From JAEZHK01 sp040768845 (lineage in GTDB: Bacteria; Bacillota; Clostridia; Christensenellales; Aristaeellaceae), in contig JAXGME010000003.1 of NCBI GenBank assembly GCA_040768845.1, forward strand, positions 1 to 64,000: DNA of 64,000 nucleotides, read 5' to 3'. Position 1 is the stretch's first letter, and every line of letters starts with the position of its first letter. Under the pieces are notes generated by a model. It was given only the letters and a program-made list of their open reading frames with translations. It did no database searches and was not told the origin of the DNA. Made by a program: the position numbers and the translations under genes. Positions 50,230-60,160 of the stretch are shown piece after piece.

Positions 50230-51153
50230 TTAGGAGAGCGCCCGCGCCAGCGCGTCCGCAATGGCATGGGCGTTTTTGTCCATGGTCCGGATGTAGTCGC
50301 CCGCGTCCCCGGGGGCGTGGGTGGACAGGGTGTCGATCAGCGCCAGCTGAAAGCCCGCATCCGTCAGCGCGTCCCGCAGGGCCTGGGGCGCCTGGGATTC
50401 GATCAAAATCACCCGGGCGCCGGATTCCCGGAGGGACGCCAGCGCCGCCGAAAGCTCGTTGTCGGAGAGGTCGCTGCCCGGTTCCCGCCGGACGACCGAC
50501 GCCACCGAAAGCCCCAGCCAGTCGGTGAGGTAGAAAAGCCCCTCGTGGGCCACCGCCACGCTCGCCTCCGGCGCGGCCAGGATCAGCTCCTCCGCGCGGG
50601 TTTCCAGCGCCTCCAGCGCCTCGTCATAGTGGGCGAAATTTTCTTCGTAGAGCGACTGATAGTCCGGGTCCAGCGCGATCATGCCCGCGGCGATGACCGA
50701 GCACATCTCCCGCGCCTGGGGAACGGACAGGTACGCCCAGGGGTTTTCGTCGTCAAAGTGATCGCTCTCGTCGCCCTCGGGGGCCAGGGCGCCGTTGTTG
50801 ATCAGCGTCAGCCCGTCCATCGCGCCCATGACCGCGATGGAGCCCCCCGACAAAAGGCTTTCAAAGGACTCGAGCCCCCGGCCGGCCAAAATCACCGCGT
50901 CGGCGTCGCCCAAAAGCGCCTCGTCCCAGTCGCTGAGCTCGTAGGAGCGCAGGCAGCCGTCCTGCGGCTGCACCAGGCACTTGAGGGTGATGCCCGGCGC
51001 GCCTTCGAGGATGGGGCGCGCCAGCGCGTAGACCGGCGGGAGCGACGCGTAGAGGGTGCGGGCAGGGTTCGCCTCATCCGCCACCAGTTTGTGGCAGCCC
51101 GCAAGCGGCAGCGCGAAAAGCGCCGCCGCCAGCATGAAAAGAAATTTGCGCAT
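50230..51153 (-). CDS. Metal-ABC-transporter-like substrate-binding lipoprotein, ligands altered
   Basis: A 307-residue lipoprotein (lipobox LAGC, Cys20) of the ZnuA/TroA cluster. The fold segments LSDWDEALLGDADAVILAGR, then GLESFE, and AHEGLFYLTDWLGLSV are clear. However, the His of the usual PH-Y element is absent (QPQDGCLRSYELS), and the second usual PHxW element reads ENPWAYL, also without His. Only His in AHEG remains of the usual triad, plus an Asp/His-rich segment ESDHFDDE. Metal binding may be changed or lost. No permease or ATPase gene is adjacent. It lies 48 bp after spoIID in the same direction. Confidence 0.82.
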   Translation of the reverse strand: MRKFLFMLAAALFALPLAGCHKLVADEANPARTLYASLPPVYALARPILEGAPGITLKCLVQPQDGCLRSYELSDWDEALLGDADAVILAGRGLESFESLLSGGSIAVMGAMDGLTLINNGALAPEGDESDHFDDENPWAYLSVPQAREMCSVIAAGMIALDPDYQSLYEENFAHYDEALEALETRAEELILAAPEASVAVAHEGLFYLTDWLGLSVASVVRREPGSDLSDNELSAALASLRESGARVILIESQAPQALRDALTDAGFQLALIDTLSTHAPGDAGDYIRTMDKNAHAIADALARALS

Positions 51154-51201
51154 GGCTTTCTCCTTGGTAATTTCCGGGCGCGGGGCGCCCCGAGGGTTTT
51201 T

Positions 51202-52191
51202 CTAGTCCCAGAGCCGGACGATTTCGACGTTTTTGAAGTAGTGTTTTACAATGTCCTCGGCCTTCGCGCCCTGCTCCGCCATGCCGTAGGCGCCCCACTG
51301 GCTCATGCCCACGCCGTGGCCGTAGCCGCTGCCGGTAAAGGTCACCTTGTCGCCGTCCACCGAAACCTCGCTGACCAGCGTGGACTTGAGCTTGGCCGGG
51401 TCCAGCGCGATCCGAAGCGCCGGGCCGGAAACGTCGTTTCCGTTGATTTTAAAGGTCGCCGCGCGGCCGGACTCGCCCGTTTCGCCGATTTCGATGGTCT
51501 TGACGGCGCCGGTTTTGACGCCCGCCTTTTCCGCGGCTTCGCCCACTTCTTCGGCGGTGAAGGCGGCGGTCCACCGCTTCACGGCATCGGGCGCGCGGTC
51601 GGAATCGGGGGATTCTACCGACTCGGTGTACCCCGGCTCCTGGCCCTCATAGTCCAGCGCCTTGGTGGCCAGCTCCGTCCGGCCGCCGGCGTGGGCATGG
51701 AACCAGGCATAGGGGAAGTGTCCGTCGTAGCTGAGCACCTCGCCCCGGGTTTCGTCCACCGCCTTGAGGATGCGGTCGTTGATCTTGGATTCGTCGTAGG
51801 CCTGGGCCTCGGTGACGTCGGTCGAGATGTCCGCGCCCTTGTACTTGGACGATTTCTCGCTGACGAACTTGAGCACGAAGGTCCGCGCCAGAATCGCCTG
51901 GGCCTTCAGCGCCTCCATCGGCCAGTCGGCGCGCATTTCGCCTGCCAGCACGCCCTGTACGTAGCTTTCAATGTCCATGGACTGGACGGATTCCGTGCCC
52001 GTGTCGTACACGTCCAGCTGGGGGACACCGTCCTCCAGCGACAGCTTCGAGGGAATATCGGGTTTCACGGCGCCGCCGGCCTGCTGCCCCGGGGTGGGTT
52101 CCGGATTTCCCGCGGAGCGCATGCAGCCGGCCAGCGCCGCGCCCGTCAGCAGCAGGACCAGGGTCAGCGAAACCGTTTTTCTCCATTTCAT
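51202..52191 (-). CDS. spoIID: SpoIID/LytB-domain lipoprotein (peptidoglycan lytic protein)
   Basis: A 329-residue protein with lipobox LAGC (Cys23) and a SpoIID domain. The catalytic glutamate is Glu85 in VLAGEMRADWPMEALKAQAI, and the end motif is FTGSGYGHGVGMSQWGAYG. SpoIID strips glycan strands during engulfment in spore formers, but the domain also occurs in non-sporulating Firmicutes. Here it is an isolated gene upstream of the metal-binding-like lipoprotein, so a sporulation role is not certain. Confidence 0.9.
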   Translation of the reverse strand: MKWRKTVSLTLVLLLTGAALAGCMRSAGNPEPTPGQQAGGAVKPDIPSKLSLEDGVPQLDVYDTGTESVQSMDIESYVQGVLAGEMRADWPMEALKAQAILARTFVLKFVSEKSSKYKGADISTDVTEAQAYDESKINDRILKAVDETRGEVLSYDGHFPYAWFHAHAGGRTELATKALDYEGQEPGYTESVESPDSDRAPDAVKRWTAAFTAEEVGEAAEKAGVKTGAVKTIEIGETGESGRAATFKINGNDVSGPALRIALDPAKLKSTLVSEVSVDGDKVTFTGSGYGHGVGMSQWGAYGMAEQGAKAEDIVKHYFKNVEIVRLWD

Positions 52192-52263
52192 ACGCGACTA
52201 CCTCCCATTCGCGCATAGTGTGCGCGCGGGCCACGCGGCGTATGAAAGGAGAATTGTGGAAGG

Positions 52264-53634
52264 CTATTTTTTGAGCATGACGGACAGCGCCTCGGCCAGC
52301 GATTCCACGCCGCGGAGCCGGACGCCCTCCGGCGGGTGCGTGCCCCGGAGGCTGGCCTTGGGCAGCACGATTTCGGTAAAGCCCAGGCGCGCGCACTCCA
52401 TCAGCCGCCGCTCGGCCTGGGGCACCGCGCGCACTTCGCCCGCCAGGCCCACCTCGCCCATCACCGCCAGCCGGGCGTCAAGCGCCCGGCCCCGGGCGGA
52501 GGAGGCCACCGCCGCCAACAGCGCCAGGTCGGCCGCGGGCTCGGTCAGCTCCAGGCCGCCCGCCACGTTGATGTATACGTCCTGGTTGTACAGCGCAAGC
52601 CCCGCCCGCTTTTCCAGCACCGCCAGGAGGAGCGAAAGCCTGCCCTGGTCCACGCCCGACGCCATGCGCCGGGGCGTGCCCAGCACCGTGGACGCCACCA
52701 GCGCCTGCACGTCCACCAGGAGCGGGCGGGACCCCTCCATGGCGCACAGCACCACCGACCCGCTCTGGTCGTGGGCGCGCTCGCTTAAAAGCGCCTCGGA
52801 AGGGTTGGCGATCTCCCGCATGCCCGATCCGGTCATCTCAAACATGCCCAGCTCGTTTACCGAACCAAAGCGATTCTTGACCGCCCGCAAAAGCCGGTAT
52901 TGCCGCTGGTGATCGCCCTCGAAGTAGAGCACCGCGTCCACCATGTGCTCCAGCACCCTGGGCCCGGCGATGGCGCCCTCCTTGGTCACATGGCCCACCA
53001 GAAACACCGCGCAGCCGCTCACCTTGGCGTAGCGCATCAGCGCGGCGGCCGCCTCCCGCACCTGGGACACGCTGCCTGGCGCGCTGGCCATGTCCGCGCG
53101 GTACATGGTCTGGATGGAGTCCACCACCATTACGTCCGGCGCGGCGGCCTCGAGCTTCTGCTCGATCTTTTCCATGTCGTTCTCCGGCAGCACGAAAAAG
53201 GTGGGCGCCAGCGCGCCCAGGCGGCTGGCGCGCAGCTTGATCTGGCGCGCGGATTCCTCGCCCGACACGTACAGTACGCGCCTTCCCGATTCGGCCATCT
53301 TCGCGGAAGCCTGGGTGAGCAGCGTGGACTTGCCGATGCCCGGCTCGCCGCCGATGAGCGTCATGGAACCTTCCACCGTGCCGCCGCCCAGCACCCGGTC
53401 CAGTTCGCCGATTCCGGTGGAAAGGCGCAGCACGCCCTCGTCCGGGATCTCGCCGATGGGCAGAACCTCCGCCCCGGCGCCGGGCTTGCGCCGTATCTTG
53501 CGCGCCTGGGGGGGCTCCGCTTCCGGGGCCTCCTCCAGCGTGTTCCAGCTGTCGCATTCCGGGCACCTGCCCAGCCAGCGCGCCGCCTCGTAGCCGCACG
53601 CCGTGCAGACGTAGCGCGTCTTCGCCTTTGCCAT
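52264..53634 (-). CDS. radA: DNA repair protein RadA (Sms)
   Basis: A branch-migration helicase used in recombinational repair. The 456-residue product has a four-cysteine zinc finger (Cys10, Cys13, Cys24, Cys27), Walker A GGEPGIGKST, the RadA-specific KNRFG motif, and a C-terminal Lon-like domain (about 275-450). A GGGGAGG site precedes the ATG. The promoter on this strand has an extended -10 (TGCTATAAT, -10 at 53667-53662). It diverges from the phosphoesterase-like gene. Confidence 0.97.
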   Translation of the reverse strand: MAKAKTRYVCTACGYEAARWLGRCPECDSWNTLEEAPEAEPPQARKIRRKPGAGAEVLPIGEIPDEGVLRLSTGIGELDRVLGGGTVEGSMTLIGGEPGIGKSTLLTQASAKMAESGRRVLYVSGEESARQIKLRASRLGALAPTFFVLPENDMEKIEQKLEAAAPDVMVVDSIQTMYRADMASAPGSVSQVREAAAALMRYAKVSGCAVFLVGHVTKEGAIAGPRVLEHMVDAVLYFEGDHQRQYRLLRAVKNRFGSVNELGMFEMTGSGMREIANPSEALLSERAHDQSGSVVLCAMEGSRPLLVDVQALVASTVLGTPRRMASGVDQGRLSLLLAVLEKRAGLALYNQDVYINVAGGLELTEPAADLALLAAVASSARGRALDARLAVMGEVGLAGEVRAVPQAERRLMECARLGFTEIVLPKASLRGTHPPEGVRLRGVESLAEALSVMLKK

Positions 53635-53661
53635 ACGTATCCTCCCCGCGATGATGCCCCA

Positions 53662-53712
53662 TTATAGCACAAAGCGCGGGGACTTGCCATCCGCCGCGTT
53701 TGCGCATATAAT
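53662..53712. promoter_or_regulatory. Divergent promoters of radA and the phosphoesterase-like gene
   Basis: Minus strand: extended -10 TGCTATAAT (53667-53662) for radA. Plus strand: TTGCCA (53685-53690), 16 bp, TATAAT (53707-53712) for the next gene. The two lie within 51 bp. Confidence 0.6.
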
Positions 53713-53739
53713 GGTAACGATATCGCTCGGAGGCGTTCC

Positions 53740-55083
53740 ATGCAAAAAGACGATCAGAAGAAACCCGAAAGCGGCGCCCGGCCCGGCGGCCCTGGCGCCG
53801 GGCCGGACGCCGCGGGGGAGAAGCCCACCCGCCAGGTGGACATCGAAAAAGTCAAGCGCAAGACGCGAAAGCGGAGCGCTTCCCCGCGCACAGTGATGAA
53901 GCTCTCCAAGGGCGGGCGCTCCGGCGGCAAGACCGTCATCGAGCGCAGCCGGAGCTTCATCACCGGCTTCAACACATTCACCCAGAGCCAGCAGGCCAAG
54001 CGCCTTTCAAAGCTCCGGGGCGTCAACATGACGTTCCCGCTGTTCATTCTGCTCAGCTTTGTGATCCTCGTCTTCGCGCTGATGGCGCTGGACAACTCCT
54101 CCGTGCAGGTGGACCGGCAGACCATCTCGCTGGTGGGGCTTCCGGAGGACCTGGAGGGCTATACGATTTTGCAGGTTTCGGACCTGCACGGCCGGGATTT
54201 CGGCGCGCACCAGGCGGCGCTTTTGCGCACGATCAACGCGGAGAGCTACAATCTGCTGGTGTTCACCGGCGACATGGTGGGCGCCTCCGGGAACGCCCAA
54301 CCCTTTTACGACCTGCTGGACGGCCTCGCCGCGAAGCGGCCGCGCTATTTCATCCCCGGCGACTCCGACCCGGACATCCTGTCGGACGAGCCCCGGGACG
54401 CCGGCGGCACGCTGGAGCAGGTGGTGCTCAGCGACTGGGTGCTGGGCGCGAAGAGCCGGGGCGCGGAGCTTCTGTCCGCCGCCACGGCGGTGGACGTGGG
54501 CCAGGCCAGGATATGGCTGACGCCCGGATATCAGCTGAATCTGAACATCACCGATTCAGTAAAGCTCTTGCAGGACCAGATGCTTCAGGAAACCGAGGGC
54601 ACCCTGAGCGGGTTGGAGGGCGACCACGACAACCTGCCCTTTACCACCTGGCGCTTCAACCAGTTCAAGGCCACGCAGGACGCGATTTCCAAGATGAACA
54701 GCGCCGACGTCCAGATCGCGCTCAGCCACATTCCGCCCACGGAGCAGTACATCACGGTATCGCAGGAGCTCTCCACCAAGGGCACCCGCGCCTACGCGTA
54801 CACCCCCGATCTGGTGCTGGCGGGCCATTACTGCGGCGGCGGGTGGAAGCTGCCGTTTATCGGCGCGTTTTACATTCCGTCCGCCTTTTCGCCGCGCCAC
54901 GGCTGGTTTCCGGCGCGGGAGGATGTGGAGGGCCTGAAGCAGATGGGCGGCACCCTGGTGTACACCACGCCGGGCCTGGGCATGACCGACCGCATCTATC
55001 TGCCCAAATTCCGGCTGCTCAACTCGCCCAAGGTTTCGGTGCTGACGCTGACCAGCGCCATCGAGAGCCTGATCGGTTCGTGA
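53740..55083 (+). CDS. Membrane-anchored metallophosphoesterase-like protein with altered motifs
   Basis: A 447-residue protein. The N-terminus (about 1-98) is Lys/Arg-rich and cytoplasmic, with one membrane helix (about 99-120). An extracytoplasmic calcineurin-like domain has SDLHG (motif I) and FTGDMVG (motif II). Motif III, normally GNH(D/E), reads GDSD, and the last motif, normally GHxH, reads GHYC. These changes affect the catalytic His and metal ligands, so the enzyme may be inactive or use different chemistry. A GGAGG site precedes the ATG. It is followed by a hairpin and then the heat-shock operon. Confidence 0.82.
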   Translation: MQKDDQKKPESGARPGGPGAGPDAAGEKPTRQVDIEKVKRKTRKRSASPRTVMKLSKGGRSGGKTVIERSRSFITGFNTFTQSQQAKRLSKLRGVNMTFPLFILLSFVILVFALMALDNSSVQVDRQTISLVGLPEDLEGYTILQVSDLHGRDFGAHQAALLRTINAESYNLLVFTGDMVGASGNAQPFYDLLDGLAAKRPRYFIPGDSDPDILSDEPRDAGGTLEQVVLSDWVLGAKSRGAELLSAATAVDVGQARIWLTPGYQLNLNITDSVKLLQDQMLQETEGTLSGLEGDHDNLPFTTWRFNQFKATQDAISKMNSADVQIALSHIPPTEQYITVSQELSTKGTRAYAYTPDLVLAGHYCGGGWKLPFIGAFYIPSAFSPRHGWFPAREDVEGLKQMGGTLVYTTPGLGMTDRIYLPKFRLLNSPKVSVLTLTSAIESLIGS

Positions 55084-55106
55084 CGGCGCGCCCCTTCACC
55101 CGCTTT

Positions 55107-55128
55107 GCCGGGGGATAAATCCCCCGGC
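55107..55128 (+). terminator. Hairpin before hrcA
   Basis: GCCGGGGGAT pairs with ATCCCCCGGC around two bases, followed by a pyrimidine-rich tail (GCCCTTCCTTTC). Confidence 0.5.
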
Positions 55129-55192
55129 GCCCTTCCTTTCGCGGCGCACATGGGCCAAAGCAAGTTTGCGCATTCTTAATCCAGAATTCTAT

Positions 55193-55220
55193 TGACAAAA
55201 GGACCGCAGGATGGTACATT
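55193..55220 (+). promoter_or_regulatory. Promoter of the hrcA-grpE-dnaK operon
   Basis: TTGACA (55193-55198), 16 bp, TACATT (55215-55220), directly upstream of the CIRCE element. Confidence 0.7.
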
Positions 55221-55231
55221 ATACCCAAGGA

Positions 55232-55258
55232 TTAGCACTCGAAAGGTTAGAGTGCTAA
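55232..55258 (+). promoter_or_regulatory. CIRCE operator
   Basis: TTAGCACTC, 9-bp spacer, GAGTGCTAA: an exact match to the CIRCE consensus. HrcA, encoded just downstream, binds it and represses the heat-shock operon until unfolded protein titrates GroEL. The location just after the promoter is typical. Confidence 0.97.
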
Positions 55259-55281
55259 CAACGGCGAAAGGGGGCGGGGCA

Positions 55282-56304
55282 ATGCACATGGATGACCGGA
55301 AGTTCATGATCCTTCGGACGATCATTGACGACTACATCTCCACCGCGGTGCCGGTGGGATCGCGCACGATTTCGCGCAAGCACGGCGTTGGGTTCAGCCC
55401 CGCGACCATTCGCAATGAGATGAGCGATCTGGAAGAGCTGGGATACCTGGCACAGCCCCACACCTCGGCGGGCCGGGTGCCCTCCGCGAAGGCCTACCGG
55501 CTGTATGTGGATCAGCTGATGCGGGTGCACAAGCTGTCCGAACTGGACATGCGGCGCATCAACGATCACCTGAAGATGCGGGTGGGCGAGGTGGAAGAAG
55601 TCATCCGCTGCGCCGCTCAGGCGCTCAGCGACGTGACCAACTACACGGCGCTGGTGGTGGCGCCGCACGCGGATTCCCTCCGGATCAAGCGCGTGCAGCT
55701 GATCCCGGTGACGGACGGAAGCGCGCTGATGATCATCGTCACCAGCGGAGGCCTTGTGAAGGACGCGACGGTGCGGGTTCCGGAGGGCGTGAAAAGCGAC
55801 CTCCTGTACCGCATTTCCGAGATGCTGACCGATCAGCTCGGCGGGCTGACGCTGGGCGAGATGCGCGGCCGCTTTGCCCTTCTCTTCCGCGATCTGAAGG
55901 AGCACAGGCGCCTTCTGGCGTCCGTATTGGACGTGATGGAAAACCGGCTTCGTGAAAAGCCGGAGGAGATCACGGTGGGCGGCGGCTCAAACCTTCTGGC
56001 CTACCCCGAGTATGCCGACATCGAGAAGGCGAGGACCTTCCTCAGCGTGCTCGAAAGCCGCGAAAAGCTGTACCCGCTGCTCAGGCAGGCCGGATCGATG
56101 GAGTTTTCCATTCGCATCGGCCCGGAAAACCAGCTGCCGGAGCTTAGTGACTGCTCACTGGTGACCGCCGTTTACCGCGTCGGCACCGGTTCTACGGGCA
56201 CGCTGGGCATTTTGGGGCCCACGCGCATGGATTACGGCCGGGTGATCTCGGTGCTGGACTTCATGGGCAAGGCGATCTCAACCCTGCTGCCCGACAGCGA
56301 ATGA
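55282..56304 (+). CDS. hrcA: Heat-inducible transcription repressor HrcA
   Basis: The repressor of CIRCE-controlled chaperone genes. The 340-residue product has the N-terminal winged helix-turn-helix (about 3-70, with ISRKHGVGFSPATIRNEMSD) and the following SAGRVPSAKAYRLYVD. The dimerisation/GAF-like domain ends in LGPTRMDYGRVISVLDF. Start: ATG 55282 (a second ATG two codons later is possible) after AAAGGGGGCGGGG. It leads hrcA-grpE-dnaK and its stop overlaps a possible early grpE start. Confidence 0.96.
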   Translation: MHMDDRKFMILRTIIDDYISTAVPVGSRTISRKHGVGFSPATIRNEMSDLEELGYLAQPHTSAGRVPSAKAYRLYVDQLMRVHKLSELDMRRINDHLKMRVGEVEEVIRCAAQALSDVTNYTALVVAPHADSLRIKRVQLIPVTDGSALMIIVTSGGLVKDATVRVPEGVKSDLLYRISEMLTDQLGGLTLGEMRGRFALLFRDLKEHRRLLASVLDVMENRLREKPEEITVGGGSNLLAYPEYADIEKARTFLSVLESREKLYPLLRQAGSMEFSIRIGPENQLPELSDCSLVTAVYRVGTGSTGTLGILGPTRMDYGRVISVLDFMGKAISTLLPDSE

Positions 56305-56324
56305 TGAGGACTGGAAGTGAGGAC

Positions 56325-56891
56325 ATGGCAGAAAAAACGGACAAGATGGTAAACGGCGCCGGGCAGGAGCCCGAGGCGCAGGCGGAACAGAAACAGGACG
56401 TCGTCCCCGAGGCGGTTGACGATTCCGAGGTGCGGGCGCTGAAAGAGGCGCTGGAGAAGGCCGAGGCGGAGCGGGACGAATACCTTCGGATCGCGCAGCG
56501 CACCCAGGCCGACTTCATGAACTACAAGCGGCTCAACGTGAGCGCCAAAGCCGATGCCTACGACGATGGCGTGCGCGACGCCATGAGCGCCATGCTGCCC
56601 ACCGTCGATAACCTGGAGCGCGCGCTGGACGCCGCCCAAAAGGCGGGGGAGGCCGGCGCGCTGACCGAGGGCGTCGAGATGACGCTGCGGCAGATGCTCG
56701 CCGCGATGGAGAAGCTGGGCGTCACCGAGATCCCGGCCATGGGCGAAGCCTTCGACCCGGAGTGCCACAACGCGGTGGTCTGCTGCAGCGAGGGCGATCC
56801 CGGCACCATCCAGGAGGTTTTTCAAAAGGGATACCGCGCCCGCGGGCGCAACATCCGGTGCGCCATGGTCAAAGTGGCCGCCGAGCAATAA
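56325..56891 (+). CDS. grpE: Nucleotide exchange factor GrpE
   Basis: DnaK's ADP/ATP exchange factor. In the 188-residue product an acidic N-terminus leads into the coiled-coil dimer helix (about 38-75, LKEALEKAEAERDEYLRIAQ then RTQADFMNYKRL) and the C-terminal beta domain with AFDPECHNAV and FQKGYRARGRNIRCAMVKV. The ATG at 56325 is preferred; an ATG at 56301 overlapping the hrcA stop would add eight residues. It lies between hrcA and dnaK, 34 bp from the latter. Confidence 0.95.
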   Translation: MAEKTDKMVNGAGQEPEAQAEQKQDVVPEAVDDSEVRALKEALEKAEAERDEYLRIAQRTQADFMNYKRLNVSAKADAYDDGVRDAMSAMLPTVDNLERALDAAQKAGEAGALTEGVEMTLRQMLAAMEKLGVTEIPAMGEAFDPECHNAVVCCSEGDPGTIQEVFQKGYRARGRNIRCAMVKVAAEQ

Positions 56892-56925
56892 AGTTTTTTC
56901 AGTCGAAATTTGGGAGGACAACAAT

Positions 56926-58740
<1,815 letters not shown>

Positions 58741-58779
58741 AATACGCGCAATCCCTTCGGGGACTGTGCGGGGATTTGT

Positions 58780-58844
58780 GCCGGGGCCCCCGCCCCGGCG
58801 CCTTTCCGATCGCCTCCGGGTGTGCGGAGGCGATCGGAAAGGCG
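58780..58844 (+). other. dnaK-dnaJ intergenic double hairpin, one with a perfect 20-bp stem
   Basis: GCCGGGGC/GCCCCGGC (58780-58799) is followed by a perfect 20-bp stem: 58799-58818 (CGCCTTTCCGATCGCCTCCG) with 58825-58844, loop GGTGTG. No U-tract follows, so it is not a simple terminator. It may protect the dnaK message from 3' decay or reduce dnaJ expression. Confidence 0.75.
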
Positions 58845-58921
58845 AATGTGGCCCCAGGGGCCGATACTTGCCCAAAGCGCCGAAACCGGCGCCTGGCGGG
58901 CGGATTTGAGGTGTGTGACGT

Positions 58922-60067
58922 TTGGCAAAACGGGATTACTACGAGGTTCTGGGCGTCAGCAAGACGGCCAGCGAGGCGGACATCAAAAAAGCATACCGCC
59001 AGATGGCCAAAAAGCTGCACCCGGATGTGAACCCGGGGGACAAAAAGGCCGAAGAGGCGTTCAAGGAACTCAACGAGGCGTACGAAGTGCTTTCGGACGC
59101 CCAAAAGCGCGCGCGCTACGATCAGTTTGGCCATGAGACGCCTGGCCAGGGCGGCCCCGGCGCGGGCGGATATGGCGATTTTGGCGGATTTGGCGGGTTT
59201 GGCGGCGGATTTGGCGATTTCGGGGACATCTTTTCGTCGTTTTTCACCGGCGCGGGCGCCGCGGGCGCGCGGCGCGGCCCGGTGCAGGGCGATGACCTTC
59301 GCTACGACATCACCATCTCCTTTGAGGAGGCGGCGGCGGGCTGCTCCAAGGAGATCACGCTGGTCCGGGACGAAACCTGCGACACCTGCAAGGGCAGCGG
59401 CGCGCGGCCCGGCACCCAGCCTCAGACGTGCCCCACCTGCAAGGGCAGCGGCCAGGTGCGGGTGACGCAGAACACCGCCTTCGGGCGCATCCAGAACGTG
59501 CGCGTGTGCGAAACCTGCCACGGCGAGGGCAAGATCGTCACCGATCCCTGCCCCAAGTGCGGCGGGCGCGGCGTGACCCACACCTCCAAGCGGCGCACCA
59601 TCCGGATTCCCGCCGGCATCGACGACGGCCAGGTGATCCGCATCAGCGGCCAGGGCGGCCCGGGCTTTCACGGAGGCCCGCCGGGCGACTTGCAGGTGCT
59701 GGTGCACGTCCGGCCCCACAAGTACTTCAAGCGCAAGGGGACCGACCTGTACTGCGACGTGCCCGTCTCGTTCTCGCAGGCGGCGCTGGGCGCGGAGATC
59801 GACGTGCCCACCCTCGAAAAGCCGGTCAAGTACCAGGTTCCGGAGGGCACGCAGCCCGGCACGGTGTTCCGCATCAAGGGGCACGGCATCCCCAGCCTCC
59901 GCGGCAGCGGCAAGGGTGATCTGTTCATCCAGATCAACGTGGAGATCCCCAAGCGCCTCAGCGACAAGCAGAAGGAGCTGCTGCGCCAGTTTGAAGGCTC
60001 GCTGACCGGAAAGGAATACGAACAGAAGAAGTCATTTTTCGACAGGATGAAAAACGCGTTCAACTGA
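58922..60067 (+). CDS. dnaJ: Chaperone DnaJ (Hsp40)
   Basis: DnaK co-chaperone that delivers substrates and triggers ATP hydrolysis. In 381 residues the J domain carries HPD (33-35). A Gly/Phe-rich stretch follows (about 75-105), then four CxxCxGxG zinc-finger repeats (CDTCKGSG, CPTCKGSG, CETCHGEG, CPKCGGRG) and the C-terminal substrate domains. The start codon is TTG, with GAGGTG about 9 bp upstream, and no ATG fits the J domain. The start lies 181 bp after dnaK, beyond a large hairpin. Confidence 0.96.
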   Translation: MAKRDYYEVLGVSKTASEADIKKAYRQMAKKLHPDVNPGDKKAEEAFKELNEAYEVLSDAQKRARYDQFGHETPGQGGPGAGGYGDFGGFGGFGGGFGDFGDIFSSFFTGAGAAGARRGPVQGDDLRYDITISFEEAAAGCSKEITLVRDETCDTCKGSGARPGTQPQTCPTCKGSGQVRVTQNTAFGRIQNVRVCETCHGEGKIVTDPCPKCGGRGVTHTSKRRTIRIPAGIDDGQVIRISGQGGPGFHGGPPGDLQVLVHVRPHKYFKRKGTDLYCDVPVSFSQAALGAEIDVPTLEKPVKYQVPEGTQPGTVFRIKGHGIPSLRGSGKGDLFIQINVEIPKRLSDKQKELLRQFEGSLTGKEYEQKKSFFDRMKNAFN

Positions 60068-60106
60068 CGGCTGCGGCCCTACCCGGGCCTGGCGCCGAAA
60101 ATATGC

Positions 60107-60149
60107 CGCGCGGGCCTGAAATCCTCAGGATTTCAGGCCCGCGCGTTTT
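60107..60149. terminator. Terminator after dnaJ (bidirectional)
   Basis: A perfect 18-bp stem (60107-60124 with 60128-60145) with a 3-nt loop, followed by TTTTG. It lies between dnaJ and the convergent glycosyltransferase gene. Confidence 0.9.
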
Positions 60150-60160
60150 GACGTTCGCGC

